Part shown: positions 43,347-53,600 of the stretch, piece after piece
Layout: the number at the start of each line of letters is the position of its first letter
How positions within the stretch are numbered: the stretch's first letter is position 1
NCBI RefSeq assembly: GCF_900110765.1
Contig: NZ_FOEO01000021.1
Span: forward strand, 1 to 64,000
Direction: 5' to 3'
DNA: 64,000 bases
From: Pseudomonas sp. NFACC02
GTDB lineage: Bacteria; Pseudomonadota; Gammaproteobacteria; Pseudomonadales; Pseudomonadaceae
Program-made: the position numbers and the translations under genes
Notes under the pieces: generated by a model
Databases searched by the model: none
What the model saw: the letters and a program-made list of their open reading frames with translations, nothing else
Told to the model about the DNA's origin: nothing

Positions 43347-43787
43347 TCACGTGTCGAACAGCGCGCTGTTGGCTTCCAGCCAGCCTTGCAGCAGCAGCGC
43401 TGCGGCGATGGCGTCCACCGGGTTGTCGCGGTAGCTGCCACGCTGGCCGCCGCGCGACATGCGTTCACCCTTGGCTTCAAAGGTGGTCAGACGTTCGTCA
43501 TGGGTGTACACGGGCAGGTTGAACCGGCCGTTGAGCTTGCGCGAGAACTTCTCCGCGCGTGCGCTCATTTCGCTGGGGGTGCCGTCCATGTTCAGCGGCA
43601 GCCCTACGACGATGGCGTCGGGCTTCCACTCGGTGATCAGCGCCTGGACCTTTTCCCAGTCCGGAACGCCGTTCTGCGCCTTCAGGGTGCACAGCTCGCG
43701 GGCCTGGCCGGTAATGACCTGGCCGACAGCGACGCCGATCTGTTTGGTCCCGTAGTCGAATCCCAAAAGCAGGCGCAGTGCGGCCAT
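43347..43787 (-). CDS. ruvX: Holliday junction resolvase-like / pre-16S rRNA nuclease YqgF (RuvX)
   Basis: 146-aa RNase H-fold protein. The first Asp is in LGFDYGTKQIGVAVG near residue 9, and VVGLPLNMDGT near 60-70 and YTHDERLTTFEA near 94-105 carry the remaining acidic residues. Role is rRNA 5' maturation in E. coli. Its start shares one base with the algH stop, as commonly seen for yqgE-yqgF. Confidence 0.94.
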   Translation of the reverse strand: MAALRLLLGFDYGTKQIGVAVGQVITGQARELCTLKAQNGVPDWEKVQALITEWKPDAIVVGLPLNMDGTPSEMSARAEKFSRKLNGRFNLPVYTHDERLTTFEAKGERMSRGGQRGSYRDNPVDAIAAALLLQGWLEANSALFDT

Positions 43788-44356
43788 CAGGCGTGGCCCG
43801 CCTGGCTGGTCAGCAAGTTCAGGTTGACGCCCAGTTTGGCCGCCGCCGCATCGAGGCGTTGTTCGCTGTCGAGCTCGAACAGAATCGCGGGGTCGAACGC
43901 GCAGTTCAGCCAGGCGTTGGCGGCGAATTCGGCTTCGAGCTGCCCGGCGTCCCAGCCGGCATAACCGAGAGTGATCAAATTCTGATCAGGGCCGTAGCCG
44001 TCGGCGATTGAAAACAGGATGTCCTGCGACGTCGACAACGAAATGCCGCCCAGATCGACCGTGGCCTGAAAAATCTGACCGGTCGGGTGCAGGACAAAGC
44101 CGCGATCGGTTTGAACCGGACCGCCGACGTGAATGGGGATGTGCTGACAGCGAACGGGTGGCGCCATTTCCGGGCGTAACTGCTCCAGAATGTCTGCCAG
44201 CGACAGGCTTTGCGGTCGGTTGATCACCAGACCCATTGCGCCATTGGCGTTGTGCTCGACGATGTAGGTCAAGGTCTGAGCGAAGTTCTCATCGTGCATG
44301 TGGGGCATGGCGATCAGAAACTGATGCTTGAGGTATGACGGAGTGACGTTTTTCAT
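43787..44356 (-). CDS. algH: YqgE/AlgH family protein
   Basis: 189-aa YqgE/AlgH protein, a fold of unclear biochemical role once linked to alginate regulation. The start MKNVTPSYLKHQFLIAMPHM is the family start; GLVINRP near residues 45-51 and the late LGYAGWDAGQLE segment are conserved. The ATG at 44356 lies downstream of an AGGGCTC site. Confidence 0.94.
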   Translation of the reverse strand: MKNVTPSYLKHQFLIAMPHMHDENFAQTLTYIVEHNANGAMGLVINRPQSLSLADILEQLRPEMAPPVRCQHIPIHVGGPVQTDRGFVLHPTGQIFQATVDLGGISLSTSQDILFSIADGYGPDQNLITLGYAGWDAGQLEAEFAANAWLNCAFDPAILFELDSEQRLDAAAAKLGVNLNLLTSQAGHA

Positions 44357-44462
44357 GAGCCCTAGTGTGGCGCCGTGGGGCTGTTGTGACAACTGGCAGA
44401 ACCGACCCAAGGGCGGATAAATCGCGACAGGGTTCAGGTTTCATGTTTGGTTACGCACAGGT

Positions 44463-44552
44463 TGTAGGAGTGAGCTTGCTCGCGATTCGATGGTATGACC
44501 GCTGAATGTGCGTCGAATGTACCGGCCAATCGCGAGCAAGCTCACTCCTACA
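44463..44552. repeat. REPIN-like inverted REP pair (GTGAGCTTGCTCGCG type)
   Basis: Arms TGTAGGAGTGAGCTTGCTCG and its complement, about 90 bases in total, between the tonB-like and algH genes. A third arm type, distinct from the GCGCGC and GCCGGC forms. Confidence 0.85.
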
Positions 44553-44570
44553 GGAAAATGTGGCGGGCGA

Positions 44571-45473
44571 TCAATTACTGGACAGCTTGTCCCCACGGGC
44601 AAACTTCCAGGTGCGGATGATTTCGAGCCGGTCGATATCGGACAGATCGCCGCTGAACGGGGCAAAAGGCGCCGCCAGTCGCACGATTCTCTGAGCGGCC
44701 TGATCCAGTAAAGGCTGTCCCGACGACTCAAGCACCAGCACTTCATACAAGGAGCCGTCGCGGTTGATCGACACCATCATCCGCAGGCTGCCGTAGATCT
44801 GCTGGCGCCGGGCTTCTTCGGGGTAATTGAGGTTGCCGATGCGCTCGATTTTCTTGCGCCAGTCCTCTTTGTACCAGGCGCCCTTGTCACGCATGGTCGA
44901 GGCGGCACTCAGGCGGTGGATTTTCGGGCGCTTGGCGTAAGCCTGCTGCTCATCGGCGAGTTCGGCCTCCAGGCTGGCGATTTCGCTATTCAACTGGGTG
45001 CTGTCGAACGTCGGCGCGGCTTTCTTGGCCTCTTCAGGTTTGACTTCGTCGCGCTTGGCGACGGTTTTTTGTGGCGCTTGCGCCTTGGTGGCAACAGCGG
45101 TCTTTGGCGCTTCCTGCTTAACCACCTGTTTGGCCGCAGGCGGAGGCGTCACCTTGTTGATCTTGGTGTCCTGGTACGGCGCGATTTCGGTGGTCTTGGG
45201 CACAGCCTTCTTGTCGAGGGTGCCGCTGCCTTGCTGGTTTTCCTGGGCGAGGAAGTCAGCGTCTTTGGGCTTGGTGTCACTTTTGAAGGGGGCGAGGGTG
45301 ATTTCCAGTGTCTGGCTGATCTTTTCGGGTTTGACGTAGGTGAAGCCCACGCCAAGGATCAGCGCCAGGTGGACAAGCGCCGCGATCATCAAGGTAAAAC
45401 CCAGGCGATCGGCCGGGCGCACGGCGGTGCGGGTCAGGGCCATCGGGAGATCACTGTCGACCGCAGCGTTCAT
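44571..45473 (-). CDS. TonB family energy transducer
   Basis: 300 aa. A single membrane helix (LGFTLMIAALVHLALILGVGF, residues about 25-45) is followed by a long Lys/Ala/Pro-rich periplasmic region and a TonB C-terminal domain near 215-300 (NYPEEARRQQIYGSLRMMVSI, YEVLVLESSGQPLLDQAA). It occupies the place of PAO1 tonB3, which is reported to affect twitching motility; the Pil-Chp cluster nearby fits. Start MNAAVDSDLP chosen; 14 more codons upstream are unsupported. Confidence 0.88.
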   Translation of the reverse strand: MNAAVDSDLPMALTRTAVRPADRLGFTLMIAALVHLALILGVGFTYVKPEKISQTLEITLAPFKSDTKPKDADFLAQENQQGSGTLDKKAVPKTTEIAPYQDTKINKVTPPPAAKQVVKQEAPKTAVATKAQAPQKTVAKRDEVKPEEAKKAAPTFDSTQLNSEIASLEAELADEQQAYAKRPKIHRLSAASTMRDKGAWYKEDWRKKIERIGNLNYPEEARRQQIYGSLRMMVSINRDGSLYEVLVLESSGQPLLDQAAQRIVRLAAPFAPFSGDLSDIDRLEIIRTWKFARGDKLSSN

Positions 45474-45639
45474 CGACGCTCCGGAATCACACAAACCAGC
45501 ATTGCGGAAACCCACCTAAGGCGAAATTCAGGCCGCGCATGATAACGCAATGTCTGGGGGTTCTTGGGCTTTGATATCGGCGGGCCGATTAGTGGGCGAA
45601 TTTCAGTTGTCGAGGGATGTACTGGCAATACGGCCCTCT

Positions 45640-45752
45640 TCGCGAGCGAGCTCGCTCCCACAGAAATGCAGCGGTTCTGGACAGCCCCAAAAATTGGATG
45701 GGTCTCCAACTTCCTGGGGGCAGTCCATCTGTGGGAGCGAGCTTGCTCGCGA
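45640..45752. repeat. Inverted REP pair (GTGGGAGCGAGC type)
   Basis: Left arm 45640-45663 (TCGCGAGCGAGCTCGCTCCC) and right arm 45729-45752 (GTGGGAGCGAGCTTGCTCGC), about 65 bases apart. Part of a 294-base gene-free region between gshB and the tonB-like gene; the spacer is unusually long and the arms less perfect. Confidence 0.75.
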
Positions 45753-45767
45753 ATGGGGCGATTAGGT

Positions 45768-46721
45768 CTACCGGGCCTGCAGTTTCTTCTCGATCACATC
45801 CATCAACATCCCGCCGATGTCCGTGCCGAACGCATTGTCGATTTCACGGATGCAGGTCGGGCTGGTAACGTTGATCTCGGTCAGGTGCTCGCCGATGACG
45901 TCCAGGCCTACAAACAGCAGACCTTTTTCGCGCAAGGTCGGGCCGATTTCGCCGGCGATCCAGCGGTCGCGTTCCGTCAGGGGGCGTGCTTCGCCACGGC
46001 CGCCAGCGGCCAGGTTGCCTCGGGTTTCGCCAGCGGCCGGGATGCGCGCCAGGCAGTAAGGGACAGGTTCCCCGTCAACCATCAGGATGCGCTTGTCGCC
46101 GTCCTTGATCGCAGGCAGGTACGCTTGCGCCATGATCTGCTGCTGGCCGTGGTGAGTCAGGGTTTCCAGAATCACTGACAGGTTCGGGTCGCCGGCGCGG
46201 TGACGGAAGATCGAGGCACCGCCCATGCCGTCCAGCGGCTTGAGGATGACGTCACCATGCCTGGCCGCGAACTCACGCAGGATGTCCGAACGGCGGCTGA
46301 CCAGCGTCGGCGGCGTGCACTGTGGGAACAGCGTCGCGAACAGCTTTTCGTTGCAGTCGCGCAGGCTTTGCGGTTTGTTGACCACCAGCACGCCGGCACG
46401 CTCGGCTTGCTCCAGCAGGTAAGTGGCGTAGACGAACTCCATGTCGAATGGCGGATCCTTGCGCATCAGGATCACGTCCAGATCGTCCAGACCGCTGTCG
46501 ACTTCGGCCTCCAGTTCGAACCAGTGCGCTGGATCGGCAAACACTTTCAGCGGCTTCATCCGCGCGCGAGCCTGCCCGGCATCCTGATAAAGGTCGTGCT
46601 GTTCCATGTAGAACAGTGACCAGCCGCGCGCCTGCGCGGCAAGGAGCATGGCCAACGAGCTGTCCTTTTTATAGGAAATGCGCTCGATAGGGTCCATGAC
46701 AATTCCCAGGCGAATGCTCAT
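45768..46721 (-). CDS. gshB: Glutathione synthetase GshB
   Basis: 317-aa ATP-grasp enzyme that adds glycine to gamma-glutamylcysteine. The N-terminal MSIRLGIVMDPIERISYKKDSS, the DVILKPLDGMGGASIFR ATP-grasp loop near residues 155-171 and the metal-binding INVTSPTCIREID near 280-292 are all present. Start at 46721 from family comparison. Confidence 0.96.
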   Translation of the reverse strand: MSIRLGIVMDPIERISYKKDSSLAMLLAAQARGWSLFYMEQHDLYQDAGQARARMKPLKVFADPAHWFELEAEVDSGLDDLDVILMRKDPPFDMEFVYATYLLEQAERAGVLVVNKPQSLRDCNEKLFATLFPQCTPPTLVSRRSDILREFAARHGDVILKPLDGMGGASIFRHRAGDPNLSVILETLTHHGQQQIMAQAYLPAIKDGDKRILMVDGEPVPYCLARIPAAGETRGNLAAGGRGEARPLTERDRWIAGEIGPTLREKGLLFVGLDVIGEHLTEINVTSPTCIREIDNAFGTDIGGMLMDVIEKKLQAR

Positions 46722-46984
46722 GGGGCAATATCCTCTGATCGGTAATGGCCGCAACGGGCCTGAAAACAGGCGTCAGGGTGGCGCTGCGCAGGCTTGGGGT
46801 CAAGGGGCAAGCGTGGCGCATTTGCTTTATGGATTGCGTCTGGAGAGTGTGCTAAAAAGGCTCGGCATCTGGCGTCACGGCAGATGTCATTTGGCCCTTT
46901 CAGAAGGGTTTTAGCGATCCACCAGCACCAGACGCCCGGCAGAAGGCAGCCCATCTGAATCGCCGCGGCGATGGTAGAGCAGAC

Positions 46985-47395
46985 ATGGAACAGCGTTCAG
47001 CCCCACTGAAAGTGATGATCATCGACGACTCCCGAACGATTCGTCGCACTGCCGAGACCCTGTTGAAAAACGTCGGCTGTGAAGTGATCACCGCGGTAGA
47101 CGGTTTCGATGCGCTGGCCAAGATCGCTGATAATCATCCAAGAATCATTTTTGTCGACATCATGATGCCCCGACTCGACGGGTATCAGACGTGTGCGTTG
47201 ATCAAGAACAACCGGGCATTCAAGTCTACGCCGGTGATCATGTTGTCCTCCAAGGACGGGCTGTTCGACAAAGCCAAGGGGCGAATTGTCGGTTCCGATC
47301 AGTTTTTGACCAAACCGTTTAGCAAGGAAGAGCTGCTCAGTGCGATCAAGGCCCATGTGCCAGGGTTCGTTGCAGTAGAACAACAACTATCTTGA
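46985..47395 (+). CDS. pilG: Twitching motility response regulator PilG
   Basis: 136-aa single-domain receiver. Acidic pair in MIIDDSR (near residues 13-14), phospho-acceptor Asp in FVDIMMPRLDG near 58, Thr/Ser and Lys in VIMLSSKDG and LTKPFSKEEL. It is a phosphate acceptor from ChpA that promotes pilus extension. First gene of the Pil-Chp cluster; the 263 bases before it contain only a weak CCCTT/AAGGG hairpin and no identified promoter. Confidence 0.95.
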   Translation: MEQRSAPLKVMIIDDSRTIRRTAETLLKNVGCEVITAVDGFDALAKIADNHPRIIFVDIMMPRLDGYQTCALIKNNRAFKSTPVIMLSSKDGLFDKAKGRIVGSDQFLTKPFSKEELLSAIKAHVPGFVAVEQQLS

Positions 47396-47440
47396 TGCCG
47401 GGCCCTCACCCAGGGTCGGCTGTTTCTATGGGGAAGCACC

Positions 47441-47806
47441 ATGGCTCGAATTCTGATCGTCGATGACTCGCCGACTGAAATGTACAAGCTGACCGGGATG
47501 CTGGAAAAACACGGCCATGAGGTCCTCAAGGCCGAGAACGGCGCCGACGGCGTGGCACTGGCACGTCAGGAAAAACCCGACGCCGTGCTGATGGACATCG
47601 TCATGCCCGGCCTGAACGGTTTTCAGGCGACCCGTCAGCTGACCAAAGACGCTGACACCAACATGATCCCGGTCATCATGATCACCACCAAGGATCAGGA
47701 AACCGACAAAGTCTGGGGCAAGCGTCAGGGCGCGCGGGACTACCTGACCAAGCCGGTCGACGAAGAAACCCTCATGAAAACCCTGAACGCGGTCCTGGCA
47801 GGCTGA
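47441..47806 (+). CDS. pilH: Twitching motility response regulator PilH
   Basis: 121-aa receiver. ILIVDDSPTEMYKL at the start, phospho-acceptor Asp in LMDIVMPGLNG near residue 52, and MITTKDQETDK and LTKPVDEETL later. PilH counteracts or drains the ChpA signal relative to PilG. GGGGAAG precedes its ATG. Confidence 0.95.
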   Translation: MARILIVDDSPTEMYKLTGMLEKHGHEVLKAENGADGVALARQEKPDAVLMDIVMPGLNGFQATRQLTKDADTNMIPVIMITTKDQETDKVWGKRQGARDYLTKPVDEETLMKTLNAVLAG

Positions 47807-47821
47807 GGCCCGCCAGCGGTC

Positions 47822-48361
47822 ATGGCTCAGTTGCAAACCGCCTTTCAGCTGCTGCTCGATATCGATCAGCGCTGTCGTTCGCTGGCTGCCGGACTGCCCT
47901 TGCAGGAAACCCGGCAGCAAGGCTGGAGCGGCATTGGCTTTCGCATGGGCGAGCGCTACTACGTGGCGCCCATGGGCGAGGTTGACGAAATCCTTCACGA
48001 GCCACGTTATGCCACGCTGCCGGGCGTCAAACCCTGGGTCCGGGGGGTCGCGAACCTGCGCGGGCGGCTGCTGCCGATCATGGACCTGTGCGCATTCTTC
48101 GGCCACGACCTCTCGCCATTGCGCAAGCAGCGGCGGGTGCTGGTGATCGATCACCGTGAGGTGTTCGCCGGGTTACTGGTCGATGAGGTCCTGGGTATCC
48201 AGCACTTCAATGAACGAAGCCTGATGCCGGAGTCGCTCGACGACAGTGACCCCGCCGTCGCCCCCTATGTTCAAGGTCGATTTTTGCGCGAGCAGGCTTG
48301 GCGGGTTTTCAGTCCCAGGATCCTGGTGCAATCGCCGGGGTTTATGAATGTCGCACTTTAA
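47822..48361 (+). CDS. pilI: CheW-like adaptor PilI
   Basis: 179-aa CheW-domain protein linking receptor PilJ and kinase ChpA. The CheW beta-barrel covers about residues 36-175, with VAPMGEVDEILHEP and GVANLRGRLLPIMDL as typical segments. It starts 15 bases after pilH. The following 190-base gap before pilJ has no gene. Confidence 0.93.
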   Translation: MAQLQTAFQLLLDIDQRCRSLAAGLPLQETRQQGWSGIGFRMGERYYVAPMGEVDEILHEPRYATLPGVKPWVRGVANLRGRLLPIMDLCAFFGHDLSPLRKQRRVLVIDHREVFAGLLVDEVLGIQHFNERSLMPESLDDSDPAVAPYVQGRFLREQAWRVFSPRILVQSPGFMNVAL

Positions 48362-48551
48362 TACGCTCTGGCAGGGCGCCGGAGATGGGTTTGGTCGTCG
48401 CAGAGCCGCAGGTGTTCGCGATAAAGGGGCCAGGCGGCCGTACTGCCCGTTGGCGCCAGCAAGCCGACCCCTGCCGTAAACGGTGTGCATCCCGGCTGTT
48501 GATGTTCGGGCGCTCCAAAAACAAACCGAGGTTCAGGCGGAGCCCTGAGAA

Positions 48552-50594
48552 ATGAGTAATACCGGCAAATCACTCGAAGGCGCGCGCAGCCGCTCGCAGA
48601 TCATTGCGCTGTTTGTGGGCCTGATCGTTCTGATCATGTTGCTGTTCGTCAATTTCGCGTACCTGAGCACGCAATCCAACTACGACAAGCAGTACATCGG
48701 TCACGCGGGTGAGTTGCGCGTGTTGTCTCAGCGGATCGCCAAGAATGCAACGGAAGCGGCGGCGGGTAAGGCCGCCGCGTTCAAGCTGCTCGCCGATGCC
48801 CGAAATGACTTCGATACCCGTTGGCAATACCTCAAAAAAGGCGACAAGAACACCGGCCTGCCCGCAGCGCCTGCCGAAGTCGGCGATGAACTTAAAGCGG
48901 TGCAGAACGACTGGGAAAACCTGCGAAAAAGCACGGATGTGATTCTTTCCCGCGAACAAACCGTCCTGTCCCTGCATCAGGTGGCGGCTACCTTGGCCGA
49001 AACCATCCCGCAACTGCAGAACCAGTCGGAAAAGGTCGTCGATATCCTTCTGCAGAACCGCGCACCTGCCAGTCAGGTCGCCTTGGCTCAGCGTCAGTCC
49101 CTGCTCGCGGAACGCATTCTGGGGGCGGTGAACACGGTGCTGTCGGGCGACGAAACGGCTGTGCAGGCCGCCGATGCCTTCGGGCGTGACGCCAGTCAAT
49201 TTGGCCGTGTGCTCAACGGCATGCTGGACGGCAATGCGACGCTGAAAATCGCTCAGGTCGAAGACCGCGACGCGCGTGCCCGACTGGCGGAAATTGCCGA
49301 GCTGTTCCAGTTCGTGTCCGGGTCGGTCGACGAAATTCTGGAAACGTCGCCGGAACTGTTGGAGGTTCGCGAGGCGGCTGGCAATATTTTCAACCTGTCG
49401 CAAACCCTTCTGGACGAAGCGTCAGTGCTGGCCAACAGTTTCGAGCATCTGGCGGGCGGTCGCGCGACCAACAGCTACGGCGGCTATATTCTCGGTTTGC
49501 TGGCCTTGGCGTCCATCATCCTGATTGGCCTGGTAATGGTGCGTGAAACCAACCGCCAGCTTCGAGAAACCGCCGAGAAAAATGAGCGTAACCAGACGGC
49601 GATCATGCGCCTGCTCGATGAAATCGAAGACCTCGCCGATGGCGATCTGACGGTGGCGGCCTCGGTGACCGAGGACTTCACGGGCGCCATCGCCGATTCG
49701 ATCAACTACTCCATCGATCAACTGCGCGAACTGGTGGCAACCATCAACCTCACGGCCGAGCAGGTGTTTGGCGCGGTGAAGGACACCCAGACCACGGCGA
49801 CTCAACTGGCCGCAGCGTCCGAACATCAGGCGTTGCAGATTGCGGCTGCGTCGAACGCGGTCAATGACATGTCCAGGTCGGTGGAGCAGGTGTCGGCGAA
49901 CGCCTCCGAATCGGTTGCCGTGGCCGAGCGCTCCGTGGCCATTGCCAACAAGGGCAACGAGGTGGTGCACAACACCATCAACGGGATGGACAACATTCGC
50001 GAGCAGATCCAGGACACGTCCAAACGGATCAAGCGCCTCGGTGAATCATCCCAAGAGATCGGCGATATTGTCAGCCTGATTGACGACATTGCCGACCAGA
50101 CCAACATCCTTGCACTCAATGCGGCGATCCAGGCGTCCATGGCCGGCGATGCCGGACGCGGGTTTGCCGTGGTGGCTGATGAAGTGCAGCGGCTGGCCGA
50201 GCGTTCGTCCTCCGCCACCAAGCAAATCGAAACCCTGGTCCGGGCGATCCAGAATGACACCAATGAAGCGGTCATCTCGATGGAGCAGACGACCACCGAA
50301 GTGGTGCGTGGCGCACGATTGGCGCAGGATGCCGGTGTGGCGCTGGAGGAAATCGAAGGTGTTTCCAAGGTGCTCGCCGCACTCGTGGAAAGCATCACCA
50401 ATGCCGCGCAACAGCAGGCTGCCTTGGGTCAGCAGATTTCAGCCACCATGACCGTCATCCAGCAGACCACGACCCAGACCACCTCGGGCACGGCCGCCAC
50501 TGCGCAGAGCATGGGGAATCTGGCGAAGATGGCCAGCGAGATGCGCCGTTCGGTGTCCGGCTTTACACTGCCGGTATCACGGGATCAGCATTGA
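48552..50594 (+). CDS. pilJ: Methyl-accepting chemotaxis protein PilJ
   Basis: 680-aa receptor. First membrane helix near residues 17-38, a periplasmic region carrying PilJ-type helical repeats (LRVLSQRIAKNA near 55 and again LLAERILGAVN near 183), second helix near 312-334, a HAMP segment near 340-395 and a signalling domain near 430-665. The kinase-contact tip is DIADQTNILALNAAIQAS near 510-527; note that the more usual E at the end of NAAIEA is Q here. It senses pilus-surface interaction and signals to ChpA. Confidence 0.95.
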   Translation: MSNTGKSLEGARSRSQIIALFVGLIVLIMLLFVNFAYLSTQSNYDKQYIGHAGELRVLSQRIAKNATEAAAGKAAAFKLLADARNDFDTRWQYLKKGDKNTGLPAAPAEVGDELKAVQNDWENLRKSTDVILSREQTVLSLHQVAATLAETIPQLQNQSEKVVDILLQNRAPASQVALAQRQSLLAERILGAVNTVLSGDETAVQAADAFGRDASQFGRVLNGMLDGNATLKIAQVEDRDARARLAEIAELFQFVSGSVDEILETSPELLEVREAAGNIFNLSQTLLDEASVLANSFEHLAGGRATNSYGGYILGLLALASIILIGLVMVRETNRQLRETAEKNERNQTAIMRLLDEIEDLADGDLTVAASVTEDFTGAIADSINYSIDQLRELVATINLTAEQVFGAVKDTQTTATQLAAASEHQALQIAAASNAVNDMSRSVEQVSANASESVAVAERSVAIANKGNEVVHNTINGMDNIREQIQDTSKRIKRLGESSQEIGDIVSLIDDIADQTNILALNAAIQASMAGDAGRGFAVVADEVQRLAERSSSATKQIETLVRAIQNDTNEAVISMEQTTTEVVRGARLAQDAGVALEEIEGVSKVLAALVESITNAAQQQAALGQQISATMTVIQQTTTQTTSGTAATAQSMGNLAKMASEMRRSVSGFTLPVSRDQH

Positions 50595-50630
50595 TCGTCA
50601 CGCCAAACGACTTGGGCAACTGGAGCCATC

Positions 50631-53600
50631 ATGGCTGACCGTCACGACTATGTGGCCCTGGAGTGGGTCAAGGGCGAAATAGCCGAAACCCTTAAGCACG
50701 CACGGCAGGCGCTCGATGCCTTCGCCGGGCGACCTCATGATCCGGCCGCGATGGACGTCTGCCTGGACTTCATTCATCAGGTGCACGGCAGCCTGCAGAT
50801 GATCGAGTTCTATGGCGCTGCTTTGTTTGCCGAGGAAATCGAGCAGTTGGCACTGGCCCTGCAACAAGGGCATGTGGGTCAGGAAACCGAAGCGATTCAG
50901 TTGCTGCATCAGGCGATGAGTCAACTGCCGGTGTACCTGGAGCGTGTGCATTCCGCTCGTCGCGACCTGCCCTTGGTGGTGTTGCCGCTGCTCAATGACC
51001 TGCGCAGTGCCCGTGGTGAAAGCCTGCTGTCCGAAACCAGTCTGTTTTCGCCGCAATTGCTTTCCATTCCTGAACTCGATGCCCGGACCCTGGCCGAGCG
51101 GGACAGCCCCGAATTGCCAGCAAAGCTGCGCAAGCTGCGTCAGACCCTGCAAACCGCGCTGGTCGGTCTGCTGCGCGAGCAGGACGTGCAGACGCAGCTG
51201 GATTACATGGGCAAGGTGTTCGCGCGCCTTGAAATCCTGTGCAAGGACGCTCCGCTTGAACCGTTGTGGCGCATTACGTCGGCCCTGGTCGAAACCATGG
51301 CCAATGGCAATTTCACCAACAGCCCGGCGCTGCGCAGTCTGTTCAAGGATGCCGACAAGGAGCTCAAGCGCCTTCTTGAACAGGGCATCGCCGGAATCAA
51401 CCAGCCCGCGCCCGACGAGCTCTTGAAAAGTCTGCTGTTTTACATCGCCAAATCTGACAGTCAGGCCCAGAGGATGATGGATTTGAAGGATCAATATGGC
51501 CTTGTCGAAGCGTTGCCGGAAAGCGCGCTTGTGGATGAGGAGCGCGCCCGGATGGCCGGGCCCGATCGCGACGCCATGCGCTCGGTGATCATTGCGTTGT
51601 GTGATGAGCTGGTTCGCACCAAGGAACGTCTGGATGTATTTGTTCGAGGTGATCGTCAGCACGTCAGCGAGCTCAATACATTGTTGCCGCCGCTTCGACA
51701 GATTGCCGATACCTTGGCGGTGCTGGGCTTTGGCCAGCCACGGAAGGTCATCATCGACCAACTGACGGTGGTTCAAGGCATGGCACAAGGGCAGCGCGAA
51801 CCCAATGACGCCAGCTTGATGGACGTCGCCGGTGCCTTGCTGTACGTCGAAGCGACGCTGGCGGGCATGGCCGGCACGGTCGATCAGAGCAGCCCTGAAG
51901 AGAGTCGCCTGCCTACAACGGATCTGAGCCAGATCCATCAGTTGGTGATCAAGGAAGCGCGCGTCGTACTGCAACAAGCCAAGGATGTCATCGATGATTA
52001 CATCGACGGCGAACTGGACCGTGAACGGCTGGCACCGCTGTCGGCTCAACTCATTCAAGTGCGCGGCGCGCTGGCGATGATTCCGCTGGCGCGGGCATCC
52101 GGTCTGCTGGCGGCCTGCAACGCCTACATCGTCGAACATTTATTGGTCGACGAAGCGCGCCCGGCCTGGTCGCAGCTCGATCACCTTGCCGATGTCATCA
52201 TCGGTATCGAGTATTACCTGGAGCGCATGGCCGAAGATCCCGAAGCGCCGGGCGAGCATGTGCTGGATCTGGCGGAAGAAAGCCTGGCCCGGCTGGGGTA
52301 CTCGCCGATCGCGGACATCGTGGACGTACCTGTCCTGGAAGAGGTTGTCACCGACGAAGAGTTGAGCGAGCTGCATGAACGGCAGGCGCTCATCAGTCCC
52401 AGCAAAAGCATTGCCGAAGTGCTGGCCACGCCGCTGTCGACCGTCAACCCGCCCGCCAGGCACGTGCCCGCCAGTCTGTTGCCGCCGCCCAAAGGCGAAG
52501 AGGCAGTGGACGATGAGCTACGTGACGTGTTTCTGGAGGAAGCCGATGAGGTGCTCGCTGCGCTGCGCGAGTACCTGCCGCGCTGGTTGGCGGACGCCGG
52601 CAATGTGTCTGCACTGGGCGAAATTCGCCGGGCCTTCCACACCCTTAAAGGCAGTGGTCGAATGGTGCGGGCCTTGATTCTGGGCGAGCTGGCCTGGTCG
52701 GTGGAAAACCTGCTGAATCGGGTGCTTGAGCGCAGTGTCGAGGCCGACGGTCGGGTGCATCAACTGCTCATCGATGTTCAGATGCTGCTGCCGGATGTGA
52801 TTCGTGATTTCGCCGAAGACGTTCAGCGACAGCGCGACGATGTCGACCTGCTGGCGGCACGCGCCCATGCGTTGGCCCAGGGCGAATTGGCCGAGCCTGC
52901 CACGCAGATGCCTGCTCAGCCCGCCCAGCCGGAAGAAGAGGGCTTCGACCCGCAATTGCTGGAGATCTTTCGCCAGGAAGCCCAGACGCACCTGGAAACG
53001 CTCAACCGTTACCTTGACCTGTCTGCGCTGGACGACTCGCCGTCCTTCAGTGACGAGTTACTGCGTGCGCTGCACACGCTCAAAGGCAGCGCCTACATGG
53101 CGGGCGTGCTGCCGATGGCCGAGCTGGCGAGCCCGCTGGACCAGTTGGTGCGTGAGTTCAAAACCAATCAGATGGCTGTCGGTCAACCGGAAATTGATTT
53201 GCTGCGGTCCGCCGAACCCTTGTTTCACAAAGGTCTGGCGCAACTGAAGGTCGATCCGTTGATGCCGATCGAGGGTGCGGCGGCTTTTATCGACGCCGCT
53301 CGCGCGTTGTTCGACGCGCGTATGACCGAAGCCCTCAGCGGCGACGACGAAGGTCGGCGAAGCCGGCGTAATCCGCAGCTGATCGCCAGCTTTCTCGCCG
53401 AAGGCATGGACATCCTGCTGGATGCAGAAAACCTGCTCAAACGCTGGCGGCAGCATCCGGGCGAGCGTCAGGAGCTTACGGCCTTACTCGACGAACTGAC
53501 CATGCTGGGGCACGGCGCGCACATGGCCGACCTGCCACAGGTCGACGAGCTGTGCGAAGCGTTGCTGGACCTGTATGGGGCCGTGGAGGAAAGCAGTCTT

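Noticed and set aside
46895..46912. CCCTT/AAGGG hairpin with TTTT before pilG as a terminator
   Set aside because: The stem is only five base pairs and no gene ends just upstream on that strand.
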